Source of the DNA: Sapria himalayana
Lineage: Eukaryota; Streptophyta; Magnoliopsida; Malpighiales; Rafflesiaceae
NCBI GenBank assembly: GCA_029783825.1
Contig: JAREIK010002415.1
Span: forward strand, 1,455,006-1,519,005
Length of the DNA stretch: 64,000 bases
Direction: 5' to 3'
Part shown: positions 23,579 to 35,599 of the stretch, piece by piece
Numbering within the stretch: position 1 is the stretch's first letter
Layout of the letters: each line of letters opens with the position of its first letter
The notes under the pieces: generated by a model
The model's input: only the letters and a program-made list of their open reading frames with translations
What the model was told of the DNA's origin: nothing
The model's database searches: none
Program-made: the position numbers and the translations under genes

Positions 23579-24369
23579 TATAGGTGTCAACTAGGCTAGG
23601 TCTTGTAAATCTGACTCGACTTTAATTTTTTAGGCCTAATCAGGATATCATGTCGTGTTGGCACACCAAGGAGGGAGGTAAGCCCAGTACATCTTGATGG
23701 CTTGGTTGAGACATTTTTCATGTTGAGCCATGTTAGGTAAGATTCATGCCAGGTTAGAACTGACATTATTGGGTCATGCATGATTTAGTGCCTAACCTAG
23801 CCATCAATAACTCATGCTATACTAGGTTAACCATTGCATGTAGCACAAAAGGCTAGAGTGGATAGGCCAATAGGGTAGCATGGGGCCTAGGCTAGCCACC
23901 ATGGCTAACACAAGTAGCTGACAACAAGCTTCCTACTTTAAATTGTTAAAAATTTAATATTATATGTGTGTGTGTGTTAATATTATGCATATAAAATAAA
24001 AAATAAATAAATTGTCTAAATATAAACTATGCTACAAATGTCATTAATATTAAATATAAGAAAAAATAAATTCATGTGTCCTATTTATAAATATTAAAAT
24101 GCCTAATTTTTAAAAGAATCAGCAAGATGCATGTCAGCCTTATGTCGTGCCTTTCATGCTAGTCGTGTATGTCACAACATGAGGCTCATCCCACTTAATC
24201 TCAAGCATTAGCCATGCCATTGAGCGACATGAGACATGTATAGGCATGATTTTGGACCATGACATATCATGGCAAGCATAACCTTTTTGTTTAGTGTCAT
24301 GGCAGGAATAACATTTTAATGTTGTACCTCAGGTCAGGCTCGTGCCTGTCATCCCAATTAACATCTTTA
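23579..24369 (+). mobile_element. 791-bp non-autonomous hAT derivative inside the copia remnant
   Basis: Begins TATAGGTGTCAACTAGGC and ends TTAACATCTTTA, flanked by a perfect 8-bp duplication CATGTAAT. The interior is non-coding, with GGCATG/CATGCC-rich ends that look like CpG-decayed versions of GGCACG/CGTGCC. It is older than the 468-bp element by base composition, yet its target duplication is intact. Confidence 0.9.
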
Positions 24370-24377
24370 CATGTAAT
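24370..24377 (+). repeat. Target-site duplication of 791-bp hAT derivative, right
   Basis: CATGTAAT, identical to 23571-23578. Confidence 0.9.
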
Positions 24378-24379
24378 AT

Positions 24380-25090
24380 GTGTATTAGCTCATGAATCAA
24401 CAATCTAGTAGTGTAAAGTGGAAGAACTAGCAACACATACTATAGTACTTAAATTTTGAGAAAGACATGTTGCTTCCCCATTGGAGGAAAATTCTAAATA
24501 TATATTTTAATAGGGGTTATGGTTAGAAGCCTTTGTGAGGATCCCTAGAAGGATATGATAGTTGGCCTATCTTTTTGGAAAGAACTTCAATAATTATTTT
24601 TTGTATGACCCATCCTCTTGTAGTGTATATATTAAATTAAGATTTTTTATCCCTACCTCTATTTTGACATGTGCCTCCTTGACTACTAGTACATGTAGAG
24701 TGAGATATATCTTTCATATAAATTGAATTTCTTGGTAATACAACTCTAGTTTGATGAAAAATTTTCATATCACCTAAAATTTGAATGTGGAACTTGTAAA
24801 ATTTGGTAGCTAATGAATATAGGAATGTCATTTCCAAAATATTCTATGATCATCTCACTCTCTTTGTACTCTCAATCTTCGTTGGAAAAATATTTAGGGA
24901 CTATGTAGTTAATTGAGCAAACTATGTAAAATGAAAAGTAATATACTTGGGCTCATTGGTACTTTCCTGTATTAGTTCAAAATGCTGAATAACTATATTA
25001 TATATTTATGTCATCTGATATAAAAATAGTGATGTTGCAAACTCTTATAAGATTTTATATCTTGTATAATGATATAATTTTAATTTTTAA
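24380..25090 (-). pseudogene. Copia gag C-terminal fragment with zinc-knuckle remnant
   Basis: The minus-strand open stretch 24837-24637 matches the end of copia Gag (L-A-T-K-F-Y-K-F then Q-I-L-G, followed by a basic S-Q-G-G-T-C-Q-N-R-G-R-D-K-K tail). Further along, C/Y-x2-Y/C-x-R-M-G-H-T-K-N-N-Y-W looks like the CCHC knuckle (family G-H-x-K-x-x-C-W) with cysteines lost to tyrosine. The part from 24840 to 25090 reads as weak gag. The sequence near 25225-25240 (TTGATATCAA) could be a decayed primer site in either direction. Confidence 0.55.
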
Positions 25091-25541
25091 ATTATTTAAT
25101 TTTGATATTATTTGATGGGAGCATCCAAAATGTGGGATGCCCTAAGTATTTGTATCCATTATATAATGATATTGATTGTATAATATGTACATATTGAATA
25201 TTTATTTTATTATTGCATTTCAACTTATAACTTGATATCAAAACAATATGTGTATGTGGGTAAAAGTTTACAAATCCTAGAAGGGGCACATAATAATTTG
25301 CAACAAAAAAAGGTGGCAACATGGGAAATAAATGCACACACATAGAGTAAGAGAAGTATAGCATGTGTGAGCATTTGTAGTAGAAGTTGCACTGTGATGA
25401 TGTGCAATGCATGGTTGTGGTGCATGGTGATGGTGCAAGGCACGAGACCATCGATGCATTTTTTTTTTTGCAAACTTTATTTCATGCATTAAAAAAGATG
25501 GCCACAAATGGTGGTGGTGATGGACTTAAATCCTAAATAGT
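25091..25541. other. Unassigned interval, possible LTR
   Basis: May hold an LTR of the copia remnant but no second copy exists to confirm it. Overlapping minus-strand open stretches here (25092-25507) have no recognisable domain. Confidence 0.3.
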
Positions 25542-25549
25542 GTTCCATC
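25542..25549 (+). repeat. hAT-4 left flank, possible target duplication
   Basis: GTTCCATC precedes the TIR. No partner was found because the right end of hAT-4 is not recognised. Confidence 0.3.
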
Positions 25550-28016
25550 TAGATGTGTCAAGTAGGTCTGGCAGTCTGGGCATGACATAAGGTACGGAAT
25601 GATTCTATATCGTCTGACCTAGTATGATATGGTCAAGAAACATGCATAGACCATATTTATGTCATAAATGGCATGAATCATGTCGTGTCAGGCCAGGGCC
25701 ACATGAGCTCTATGGCATTCCATTTTGGGTTGGAACTATATAGGCCTTAGGTTGTGCTAGACACAACCTGCATGCTTGTTTTAAAAAACTTATCATTTTA
25801 ATATGACTACTTTCTATTATTGTTACTGATAGGAAAAAATATCACATGTTGCTATCCTATTAGTTTGACCTTACAAAAATTAATTTTTTTGAGCCATTGG
25901 ATTTCATTCCACACCTCCATTGCAGAAATTCGGTGGCTATTAGATTTTTTCCTTAAAATTCAAAATACACACACACACACACACATCATTATACTATTAG
26001 CTCAGCCTTAAAATTAATTTTTTTTATATTTTTTAATGAATAACATATTAATATATTTTATTTTTCATAGTTTATTTGAAAATGTTTCTCTTCTTCTGAC
26101 TCTAATATTCACATAGTACCCTTTTATTCCCATATTTTTTTTGATTTATATTTGTAATTATAATTTGACTAAGCACTAAACTTATTTTGGTGATGAGTTA
26201 TGCTTCCATGCATGATAATATGATGTAGAGGTTAAAAAGTGTCTACTACACATATAAAGTTAAGGTACACGTTATATTTAAATTATTATATTTTATTTAA
26301 TAATGTTTAGATAAATAAATAAAATAATAATAAGTTAAAAATTAAAAAAAATACTCATATTCTTTTCTTACTTACAGTCCAGTCTCATACATTAAAAAAA
26401 TTACAAAAAGTGCATATTATAAAATAAAATAGACCTAAATATATATAATAATGATAATCCAATTGAAATGTCCGAGGTCAAACTAAATTTTCTTACGTTG
26501 TCTCTACTCATGTACCTAAAAATCTAAAATAGGCAAACAATTTATTAGTCTTGACACATCTGACATAATTAAAAATAAAAAATATAGGGGTATTAAAAAA
26601 GATTCAACATAGTATTTATATTATAAAAAATATATACATATTAGAGTAATTGTGACTATGAAAACCTTAAAAATTATGTTGATCAATATATCAAAAATAT
26701 AGTATATTGAATCCAAATCAAACCTAACTTAGTATCGAGATCATTGAAGTTAAAGCAACTTTGGGTTCATTGATCCATTTCATTTACCACAATTAGTTTA
26801 GTAGGAAAACTTTTGATTACTTGTATGAATCTTCTAATTTCTATTTTAGGAGATCATAGACTAGTTAATATTATACATACATTGTTCCTAGCTTAGTTAT
26901 AATAGAATTCCTAAATCATTCAGTAAGAATTACATAACAAAGTATTTTAAATTATAAAAATAATTAATAATTAATTAACTTAAGAACTATAGTGGAGTGG
27001 TCTTCATGATGTCTAATATCTTGACTAGTTACGAAGACACTTCATTCGCATGCCTCATATCTTACTATGTTGATTCTAAGTAGAAACTAAATAAAAAAAA
27101 TTATGATTTTCTAAGATTTTTTATTCTCTTGATGGATCTACTATTAATGAGTATCTAATGAGTATATTTAGAGAATATGATATTTAATATAAAATTTATA
27201 GTCTTATATTCGATAATACTTCAAATAATTATGATCACAATTAATATATTTATCAAAAGCATTAGATAAGAGCACTTAGCTAATATTTTTTTATGTTAGA
27301 TATAAATATAACATAATTAACCTAATAGTATAAGTGTGAATATAAATAGTTTTTCCTATATTAGAAAACATAAAAAATATATTAAGTATTTTTAGACACC
27401 TAGTAGACAACAAAGTTGTATATTTAAAGTTTGTTAGTGGATCTAAAAAAATCCAAATGAAAGTTAGACACCTTTAGATTTATACATACTTGATATTAGA
27501 TTTATGTATTGGCTACCAACACATAATATCCAATTACTTTAATAGCAAAAGTGGGAAAGTTGTTATTGTTGATTCAGAATATGAGACAAAAATTTCATTT
27601 TTGAAATTCCTAAAAAAAAATTATGATATGATAAAAATGTATTTGTCTATGTACGATAATTAATTTAGATATTATGACACTATGTATGATAATATTTTCC
27701 ATAAATCATTTGATGTTCTCACATTAAAATGTTCACTGAGATGTTATCTGATGGCTATCAAGGCTAGTGGTGGAAAATTGGATGTGTTGGACTAGCATAG
27801 CCCATTTTTAGTTGGCCCTCGGGCTAGGGACCACCATGTTGGGCTTGGCATAGTTGTATAGTCGTGATGAGTTGTGCCACCACGGTAGAAAAATAGGGCA
27901 CCCTAGCATGGCATGCATACCCTATTTCAAACTAGGTCATGACTACAATGCTTGGTCAGTTATTTCCAAAAAAAACAAACACAATCTAGCTTGTAGGCAT
28001 GGTTCATGTCTGGCTC
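25550..28016 (+). mobile_element. hAT-4, decayed hAT transposon, right end unresolved
   Basis: The left end TAGATGTGTCAAGTAGG starts a plus-strand element with transposase remains to about 27745 and decayed subterminal words (27754-28016). The central part of the transposase is deleted. The right terminus is not recognisable, and the region is disturbed by the derivative at 28025. The right limit given is therefore approximate. A (CA)n run at 25967-25985 lies in its leader. Confidence 0.65.
26440..27745 (+). pseudogene. hAT transposase pseudogene, internally deleted (hAT-4)
   Basis: Follows the order of the 47300 copy: leader block, BED-like region with the K-x-H-x-K-x-V-L-x-x-N tail near 26680-26720, the repressor-like middle, the segment V-I-V-D-S-E-Y at about 27570, then a jump to the D-T-M-Y-D-N block near 27690. 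The segment between these is missing and the C-terminal domain is absent. Stops are frequent. Confidence 0.6.
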
Positions 28017-28024
28017 ATCATGCC
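28017..28024 (+). repeat. Target-site duplication of 441-bp hAT derivative, left
   Basis: ATCATGCC against AGCATGCC at 28466-28473, 7 of 8. Confidence 0.65.
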
Positions 28025-28465
28025 TAGAGGTGTCAACTGGGTCAGGCAACCTGGGCACATCATGGGGCACAATATGTTTTAGCTGTGCCTAGTATGACAT
28101 GACCCAATTTAGAATCATGCCTGAACATGCCAAGGGCTAGCCTGTGATATGGCTCAAGCCGTTCTGCAAGCTGGTTTCAGCCAAATTAGCAAAAGAGGCT
28201 AGCTTGGAACAAGTAATGCTAGCATAGGTTGACTCAGGACGAAAGCCTGAAATGAATTGGCTAGTCTAGCTAGGCTTGACCTAGCTTGGCATGACCTGAC
28301 CAAAAATGCATGCCAATGGGCCATGTCAAGGTGTCGATTTTCAAAGGCATGCCAACATGGCATGGCCCTTACAAAAAACCATATTGTGCCCAGCACGACA
28401 CAGTGCCCCATATGAGCTTAAAAAATGGGCCGTATTGGTATGAAAAGGATCATTTGATATCTTTG
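28025..28465 (+). mobile_element. 441-bp non-autonomous hAT derivative
   Basis: Begins TAGAGGTGTCAACTGGG and ends TTTGATATCTTTG, a decayed form of TTTGACACCTCTA, with a 7-of-8 target duplication. No coding region. It is dense in GGCATG/CATGCC/CTAGCTTGG words. Confidence 0.7.
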
Positions 28466-28473
28466 AGCATGCC
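28466..28473 (+). repeat. Target-site duplication of 441-bp hAT derivative, right
   Basis: AGCATGCC, partner of 28017-28024. Confidence 0.65.
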
Positions 28474-28518
28474 CCTAACCTAAGTTAGCTTAGGTGTGAC
28501 ATAGTTCAACCACAATTA

Positions 28519-28526
28519 GTATAGGT
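28519..28526 (+). repeat. hAT-5 target-site duplication, left
   Basis: GTATAGGT against GTCTAGGT at 32344-32351, 7 of 8. Confidence 0.65.
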
Positions 28527-28852
28527 TAGAGGTGTCAAGTGGGCTAAGCATAACACAGTCTAGAACTGTGCTTCGGCATGGGTCATGCTGACTTGAGGCA
28601 TGACTTATGTTGTGCTGGGCCAAAGGCTACCAAGCCTTTTTCCATGCCATGTAGGACTCATGTGCCTAGCTCATTGTTACGATCCACCGACAAGGTAACC
28701 GTGACCCATGATAGTTCAATGGGAAGCAGACACGGTCGACTTGGCCCATGCTCACCCGACCATATCCCATTTTTTTAAAATTTTGATAATTAATTTTTTT
28801 TGAAAAAAACTACCATGTACATGTGGTGGATTTTATTAATGAAATCTACCAC

Positions 28853-28985
28853 ATGTATCAGGCAGATTATTCGGGCTTCCACATGCATGTGGCAGATTAT
28901 TCGAGCTTCCACATGAATGTGGCAGATTATTCGGGCTGCCACATGTATGTGGCGGATCATTTGGGCTACCATGTGCATGTGGCAA
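28853..28985 (+). repeat. 30-bp tandem repeat built on a CACATGCATGTG palindrome
   Basis: About four and a half units of the form ATGTGGCAGATTATTCGGGC followed by TTCCACATGC. The unit junction is the self-complementary word CCACATGCATGTGG. Units differ by single bases and the last drifts (GGCGGATCATTTGGGCTACC). The unit length is a multiple of three, so one plus-strand frame (28823-29134) is open with a ten-residue repeat H-M-x-V-A-D-Y-S-x-x. This open frame is most likely a by-product. Confidence 0.9.
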
Positions 28986-29237
28986 CAGGCATCACGTGCC
29001 ATGTTCTACAAACGCCAGCCTCCAAGCATGCAGCACATGTGCCCCATTCACCTAAACAACTTTTTGGTTGTCGGGTGCAATCCAACGCAATGGTTACTTC
29101 ACCAAAAAAGATTAAATATTCAATTTTCTTTTAATATTGGCCCTTGGAATTTTTTCCAATAGCTAGGGTAGAAATCTAATAGCTATCGGGTTTCTTCCTA
29201 ATTTAATATTCAAAAATATATAAAAAATAAATAAATA

Positions 29238-29267
29238 TACATACATACATACATACATAAATACACA

Positions 29268-29320
<53 letters not shown>

Positions 29321-29321
29321 T
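29238..29321. repeat. CATA, CA and TA microsatellites
   Basis: (CATA) units about 29238-29260, CA run about 29263-29308, then TATATA to 29321, inside hAT-5. Confidence 0.95.
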
Positions 29322-29739
29322 AAAAATCTAAAATATAGATTATAGGTTTTAAGTTTTTCATTCTTATTTCTTTTCTCATTCTCAACTCTCTCTCATCTAT
29401 TATATTCTCTTCTCTCTGCTCTCCAACTCCTTTGTTCTTCATCTACTCTTCATCTCTTTAAAGTTTAAACTCTAAAGCATTAAGCTTTAAAGTTTAGACA
29501 TTAAATTTTTTTTATAAAGCTTAAAGAAAGTGGAAGTTTCTCTTGGTGTTCCATTCCTTGTTATTGTGGGATGCAGGTTGCAACTTTATCTCTCTCCTCT
29601 CTAGAATTTGGATATTTTTATAAAATATACATAAATTATTCAAAACATGAACTAAAAAAAAACTAATAGTGAGTATAATGATAATGACATTAATATAGAT
29701 TTAGATGTAGATAATAAATGATAACCATATAGAAAAGTT

Positions 29740-31798
29740 TGAGGCCAAAATAATATTTTCTCTCATGGTCTCGATCCAAACCCAAATACCCAAAAAATAC
29801 AAAAATATTGAAGAACATATGTTGTTTAAACTCACGTTAACATAATAAAAAATAAAAATGCTAAGGTTTTAGATGAAAAATCAGCATAATATATATATTG
29901 TAATAAAATATATACATATGGAGTGCATGTGGGACTGAGACTTAAAAAGGCATGTCGATCAATGCACCAAAAAACATGTTGCATTATATCATAGGCAAAC
30001 CCAACTAGGTATGAATGGTGGGGTCTTTGAAGTTGGATCTAGTTCAACTTCTTAGATCCCCTTCATAATTCATAATAATTTATGGAGGAAATATATGGTC
30101 AAACTAATTATTATCATGGGTCTTTTAATCAGATTTTTAGAGGATGCTAGAGTTGTCAGCTTATCATATAGACCTATTTCATATCTGCTTATCATAGGAT
30201 TCATAGGTCCAAATATAGGAATGACATAATTAAATATTATAAGATAGAAAAATAAATAATAATTAATAATTTTAGGTCATATAATAGAGTAGTATCCATG
30301 ATGTCTGATATATAAAATAGTCATGATGATACATTATTTGTATGTCTCACCACCCACTATGTAGATCGTATATTGAAACTTAATAAAAAAATTTTAGGAT
30401 TTTCTGAGATTCTCCATCTTCATGTTAGCCCTTCCATATATGAGTGTATGATATGAATCTTTAGAGATTTTAATATTCAAAATAAAATATTTAGTATCAC
30501 ATTTAATAATACATTTAATAATGGAGTAGCTATTAATATGTTTGTAAGAATCATTATAGACAGACCATTAGGTGAGATTTTTCACTTTAGATGCATGTGT
30601 CACATTATTAACCTGATAGTACAAGCAGGGATGAAGGTTATTTTCTCCACATTAAAAAAAAAATAAAAACTTATTAAAATATTTTATGATGTCTAGTATA
30701 CAATATGAGTTTTGTAGTCTCTATTTGTTTGTGTGTCTAAAGAAGAAGAAATTCCAAATAGATGTGAGATACTATTGGAATTACACTTAACTAGTGTTAG
30801 AGTCATGTATTGTATATGAACATGTGATATCCAACTATGTCGATAAAAGAGTGAGGATCTTATTATTGATGACACCTATGATACAAGATTTTATTTTATG
30901 AAATTTCTATAGATTTTTTATGATATGATGAACATAAATTTGTCTGTGTACACTTCCACTACTTACATTACACTCAGGTGCACACACAAAACTAGTAGCA
31001 TGTTTAGCAAGTTTAAAGATAGTCATATATTTAGTGTCATGTCTATTAAGATAGAAATCAAGTACTAAAAATACTGGTCTAACATTCTATCTCTTTATTT
31101 CTTAGCTGTCTGCATAGACCATAGGGTTAAGGTAGAAGATGTAAAAAATATTTTGACATACATATCCATGTGTATGAACCAAAAATACCAACTTGTATAG
31201 TTCATTCATGAAAAATTAACCGAGTTATTTACATACAATGAGACTAGGTATGTTAGTAGTTATTGCTAGGCTCTGAGTATGAACATGGACACGGACACCA
31301 TATTCGGAGACGATGACTTCTCTATTCAATTAGTGAGGGGGAAATGATGGGATGGTCTATCAAATAGGAATTAGCTATCTTGGTACTTAGATATTGATCA
31401 CTGCTCAATCATATCAAATCATGATAACAAGAACATTGATATTTTACTATGGTGAAATCATATGAGTCCACCTATCCCATACTCTCTAAGATGACACAAG
31501 ATCTACTAACTCCTTTAGTGTCAAGCATAGCATCAGAGTCTGCTTTTCCTATTATAGTCAATATCATTTTAGTTAGGAGATCGATACTATGACTAGATAT
31601 CATTAGGACACTTACGTGAATGAAGGATTGGAAAGATTCGAGGTTATTCTTCTAGGATAGAGTTGGACATAGAGAGCACAAGAGTTATTAGAAGATAATG
31701 ACTCATGGGACTTAGAGGATATTGAGACCACTACTAGTAATACCATCAAATACTTATGTGCTAATGATGATAATAATTTGCATCCAGACATCAATTGA
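29740..31798 (+). pseudogene. hAT transposase pseudogene (hAT-5)
   Basis: The BED-like region is near 29930-29990 (L-K-K-A-C-R-S-M-H-Q-K). A middle block near 30440-30600 has the F-R-C-M-C-H-I-I-N-L-I-V-Q-A-G-M-K-V run, and a block near 31110-31140 has D-H-R-V-K-V-E-D-V. The C-terminal dimerisation segment starts around 31440 with N-I-D-I-L-L-W, and the product would end at the TGA at 31796-31798. It is the second-best preserved transposase here, but carries many stops. Confidence 0.75.
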
Positions 31799-32343
31799 CA
31801 TTCGGATTTATGATTATATTTTTGATTGTGTACTAATTTACAATTATTATGTTATTATCTATTTCATTTCATATAATATGATTGTATTGTGATTTACTAT
31901 TATATTTTTTTCATATTATTGTTATTTTTATATCATTTTTTTTATTTGGATAATAAATATTTTTTTTTGAATTTTGAAAAAAATATTTATTTTAGTTATT
32001 AAATTTCACTACACTACATGGCATGACTTATATTTTACAATTATAAATTAAAATATTAATTTAATTCATTATTGTGGTGGCTCTCGCAATGGCGGGTGGT
32101 GGTGGTTCCTATGGTGTGGTGCCGCTATCTAAAAGATTGGCATGACCTGATACGACCTAAAATGACTCAACATGAATAGTATAATTCTTCTTGGACTCAT
32201 GTCGATCGTGTCAAGCCAGGCTGGGCAAAATACAAGATGGTCCATGTCGAGCACAACATGACTTATTTATCATGTCATGCCTAGCAGAGCATGATGGCCC
32301 AAAAAAGGGTTATGTCGGCATGACATGGCTCATTTAACACCTA

Positions 32344-32351
32344 GTCTAGGT
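32344..32351 (+). repeat. hAT-5 target-site duplication, right
   Basis: GTCTAGGT, partner of 28519-28526. Confidence 0.65.
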
Positions 32352-32404
32352 CTAAACTAGGGAGTCAGGTGAGTCTCAGCCAAACCCCAATGTAATAGGC
32401 CAAA

Positions 32405-34440
32405 AGTTCAATGCAACAACACAACTTATGTAATACCCTATCAAAAAATCATCATGGGTTCAACCTTAATGCAATGCCAACCATTTGATGGATGTTAAAT
32501 TGGTTTGGTTTTAATGTAATGTATAGGCTCATTAGAAAAATAACTCTAGTTCTTAACTAGTTTGTGTAGGGTTGACTAAAACTTTTCATTTTTAAGTCTC
32601 TGACTTGCTATGAGCTCCCTATGCTCAACTAGGTTGATTTGACTAAACTTTTGAATAATCATACTAATTTATCTTACATACTTCTCTAGAGCTCCTCATA
32701 TCTTATTTTCTTTATCATTAATTAGTCAACATATTAATTATTACAAGTATTTTTATGCCAAGTAATGGACACTATAATTACAAGTCCATGATAATCTTCC
32801 CAATCCAATCTATTCCACACCCTCGTAAAATTGCTCAATAAGATTTGTCTAAATGAAACTATCAACCATTGATTGTTTCTTATGAGTTATTTAAACATGA
32901 AAGTCTATGTTGAGTCATAATGGGCCAAAGGGATGTCCACCCTAGGATGTAACTTTGCTTATCATGTTACTTTAACTATATTCCAAAAGTATGCTCTCCA
33001 AATATCCACCCTTAGTAGGCAACACCCCTAAGTACTAAAAAAAAATAGTAAAAGGAACTACATGATCTGAAAGAACCTACTATCACTTTTAGGCATTCTG
33101 GTTGCATTTTTGATCAACAACAGAGTGACTCTATTTGGACTACCACCACATAGGCTCCATTGATTACATGTATTGTCATTGAGAGAGGTTATCCTTTGGT
33201 TATTAGGATCATATCAAAAGTCTTTACATTTGCATTGACACATTAAATTGTTATAGATGTCATTTTTCATGGGTTAAGAGTTTCAATGCAATGCCATTTT
33301 TCATGGGTCAAGAGCTTAAATGCAATAACATTTCTCGAGGCACCTATCAGTAAATCATCAGAGGTTTAACCTTTATACAATAACAACCATTGGTTGTATG
33401 TTGAACTAGTTTTTCCCTATCATAGGTTCATCATATAAATTTCGCTAGATCTTAATCAACTTGCACAAGGTTGACCAAAATCATACTTTATTAATAAGTC
33501 CTTGACTTGCGGCAAGCTCCCCAAACTCAATTGGACTGATCTGCCTGAGCTCTAGAATAATCATACTAATTCATCTCACATGTCCCTCTAGAGTTGCTCA
33601 AGTCTATTATTCTTTAATCATCACAAGTCCATATATTCTAAGTAACGAATATAACAATCTATTGCATGATTTCATGTAATTTCTTAGAAAGATTTGTCCG
33701 AATAAAACCATTAATTTATTAGTTGCTCATTATGAGTCATTTATACCCCAAACTCTGCGCAAGTCACAATGGGTCAAAGGGATGTCCACCCTTCGATGTG
33801 ATCTCACTTGTTATGCTACTTCAACAATATTCTAAAAGTTTGCTATCCAAATTTCTACTCTTAGCAGGTAACTCTCATGCACTACTAAAAGAGAAAATAG
33901 TACTATCCTATCTAAAGGAACCTACTTTCGTTTATAAGACTTCTGATTGTATTGTTGATAAATAAGGCGACAATTATATTTGAAATGATATCACCGAAGC
34001 TTCATTGATTACTTGTACTACCATTGGAAGATATTACCTTTTGGCCACCAAGATCATAAAAAAAGTCTTTACATTTGCATTGATACTTCAAACTACCTCA
34101 ATACTACTTGTCACTGGCCAAGAGTTCAAACACAACTAAACAACATGTGCTACAACCTATCAATAAATCATTAGGGCTTCAGCCTTTGTGCAATATCACT
34201 TGTGCATTGTTTGCCAAAATGCTTCTTCATTAATAAGTCTTTTACTTGTGACAAACTCTCCAAACTCAATTGGGTTGGCCAACGTAAATTTATGACGAAT
34301 TATATCAATTCATCTCATGCATCCCTTTAGATTTTCTCATATTTTTTTATTTTTAATCAATCAATATATTAATCATCTTAAATACATTTATGTCGAGTCA
34401 CAAATACTATATTAACCTATGGATAATTTTTGCAATGTTG
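32405..34440 (+). repeat. Diverged tandem repeat, unit about 0.81-0.91 kb, more than two copies
   Basis: Ordered landmarks recur. CAACCATTTGATGG (about 32479) is matched by CAACCATTGGTTG (about 33385). GTCTTTACATTTGCATTGA occurs near 33220 and 34067. AATGGGCCAAAGGGATGTCCACCC near 32925 has a close match near 33770. The third, partial unit begins near 34120 with CAAGAGTTCAAACACAAC and fades near 34440. Spacings of 906, about 837 and 812 bp show indels. No coding potential is seen; 33723-33965 is open by chance. Confidence 0.75.
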
Positions 34441-34559
34441 ACTATGCTTGGATTTGTGTAGTGCATATGGCAGGTGATGAGCCTTATGATTGCATAATAT
34501 TAATATAGTACATATAATACATGTGTTAATTATTATGTGTATTGTATATGAGAATATAT

Positions 34560-35213
34560 TCAAATAATTAAATATCATGTATATCTATAATATACATAGT
34601 ATAAAGAAAATGTATATACATATATATACACCATGTATATAGAGTGTTGCCTATATACAATGTGTATATGCATTATGTATATTCATTGTGTATATATGTA
34701 TAATAGTGTAGTGTATATGCACAAAAATATAATATATATATATACATACAATTTATACATATATACATAATATATATTGAACATTATGTATATACAATGT
34801 GTATATATGTATGCAAAATGTAGTGTTTATACATATATACACAATGTATATTGAACATTATGTATATACATTGTCTATATACACAAAAATATACTATGTG
34901 TATACACATGTATACATAAAATATTTTGTATATACATATATACACATTATAAATAGAATGTACATACAATATGTATATACACTAAGTATATACACTATGT
35001 ATATATGTATACACAATGTATATAAATAGAAATATAATGCGTAAATACATATATACACAATTTTTATTGAACATATATACAATTTGTATATATATTCAAT
35101 ATATTTTTGTATACATAAATGCTATATAAATATATGTATACATTATATACACTAAGTGTATACACGATATGTATATACATAGTAAATATTACTATGTATA
35201 TACACATGTACAC

Positions 35214-35215
<2 letters not shown>
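34560..35215. repeat. AT-rich cryptic repeat of TATGTATATACA-type words
   Basis: Irregular alternation of TGTATATAC, ATACACATTATG and ACACAATGTATA words on both strands. The words are nearly self-complementary, so both strands look alike and are open in several frames, which is not coding. Confidence 0.85.

Positions 35216-35266
<51 letters not shown>
35216..35266. repeat. (TG)n microsatellite
   Basis: Uninterrupted TG run of about 25 units directly after the AT-rich cryptic repeat. Confidence 0.95.
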
Positions 35267-35268
<2 letters not shown>

Positions 35269-35599
35269 CTAGTGTATATAAAATATTAAATTATTAATTT
35301 TAAAGAATCAAAAGACATTAAAAAAATTATTTCATTTAAAATTAGAATATAAATTAAAGTTCTTTAAAAAAGTATTACATAAGCTAATTCTAATATAATA
35401 AATGATAAACATACTATCACACTTGTAAAATAAAACATAACATCATAATTTTTTCAAAATGAACAAAAATAAAAAACATAGCAAATGATAAAATTGTAAA
35501 TATGTGAAAACTAAAGGATCTAGACTGGATTATCATATTTCACTATGATTGGTTCTTATCTTCGCAACTCTAAGTTTTATCATAAAAATTATCATTCAC

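Larger units (their letters stand above)
18640..25090 (-). mobile_element. Decayed Ty1/copia retrotransposon, broken by later insertions
   Basis: Four recognisable minus-strand pieces lie in the right order from high to low coordinate: gag/zinc-knuckle (24840-24380), integrase end (22616-22425), reverse transcriptase (21440-21110) and RNase H end (18850-18640). Between reverse transcriptase and RNase H are 2.2 kb of unrelated AT-rich DNA. Between gag and integrase a 791-bp hAT derivative is inserted with a perfect target duplication. The exact ends and LTRs were not found, so the limits are approximate. Confidence 0.65.
28527..32343 (+). mobile_element. hAT-5, full-length decayed hAT transposon
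   Basis: The left end is TAGAGGTGTCAAGTGGGC and the right end ATTTAACACCTA, which appears to have lost two bases. An 8-bp duplication matches at 7 positions. At 3,817 bp it agrees with the other complete copies. It contains a 30-bp tandem repeat (28853-28985), CATA/CA/TA microsatellites (29238-29321), a CT-rich leader (29355-29450) and a broken transposase. Confidence 0.75.

Noticed and set aside
25092..25507. Three overlapping minus-strand open frames as a cysteine/histidine-rich gene
   Set aside because: They overlap in three frames, reflect CA/TG-rich composition, and have no repeat or domain pattern.
28578..29162. Open frames around the 30-bp tandem repeat
   Set aside because: The unit length is a multiple of three, which explains the ten-residue periodicity; the stretch lies in the non-coding end of hAT-5.
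34784..35082. Open frames rich in Y, I and C in the TATGTATATACA repeat
   Set aside because: Translation of low-complexity DNA, open on both strands.
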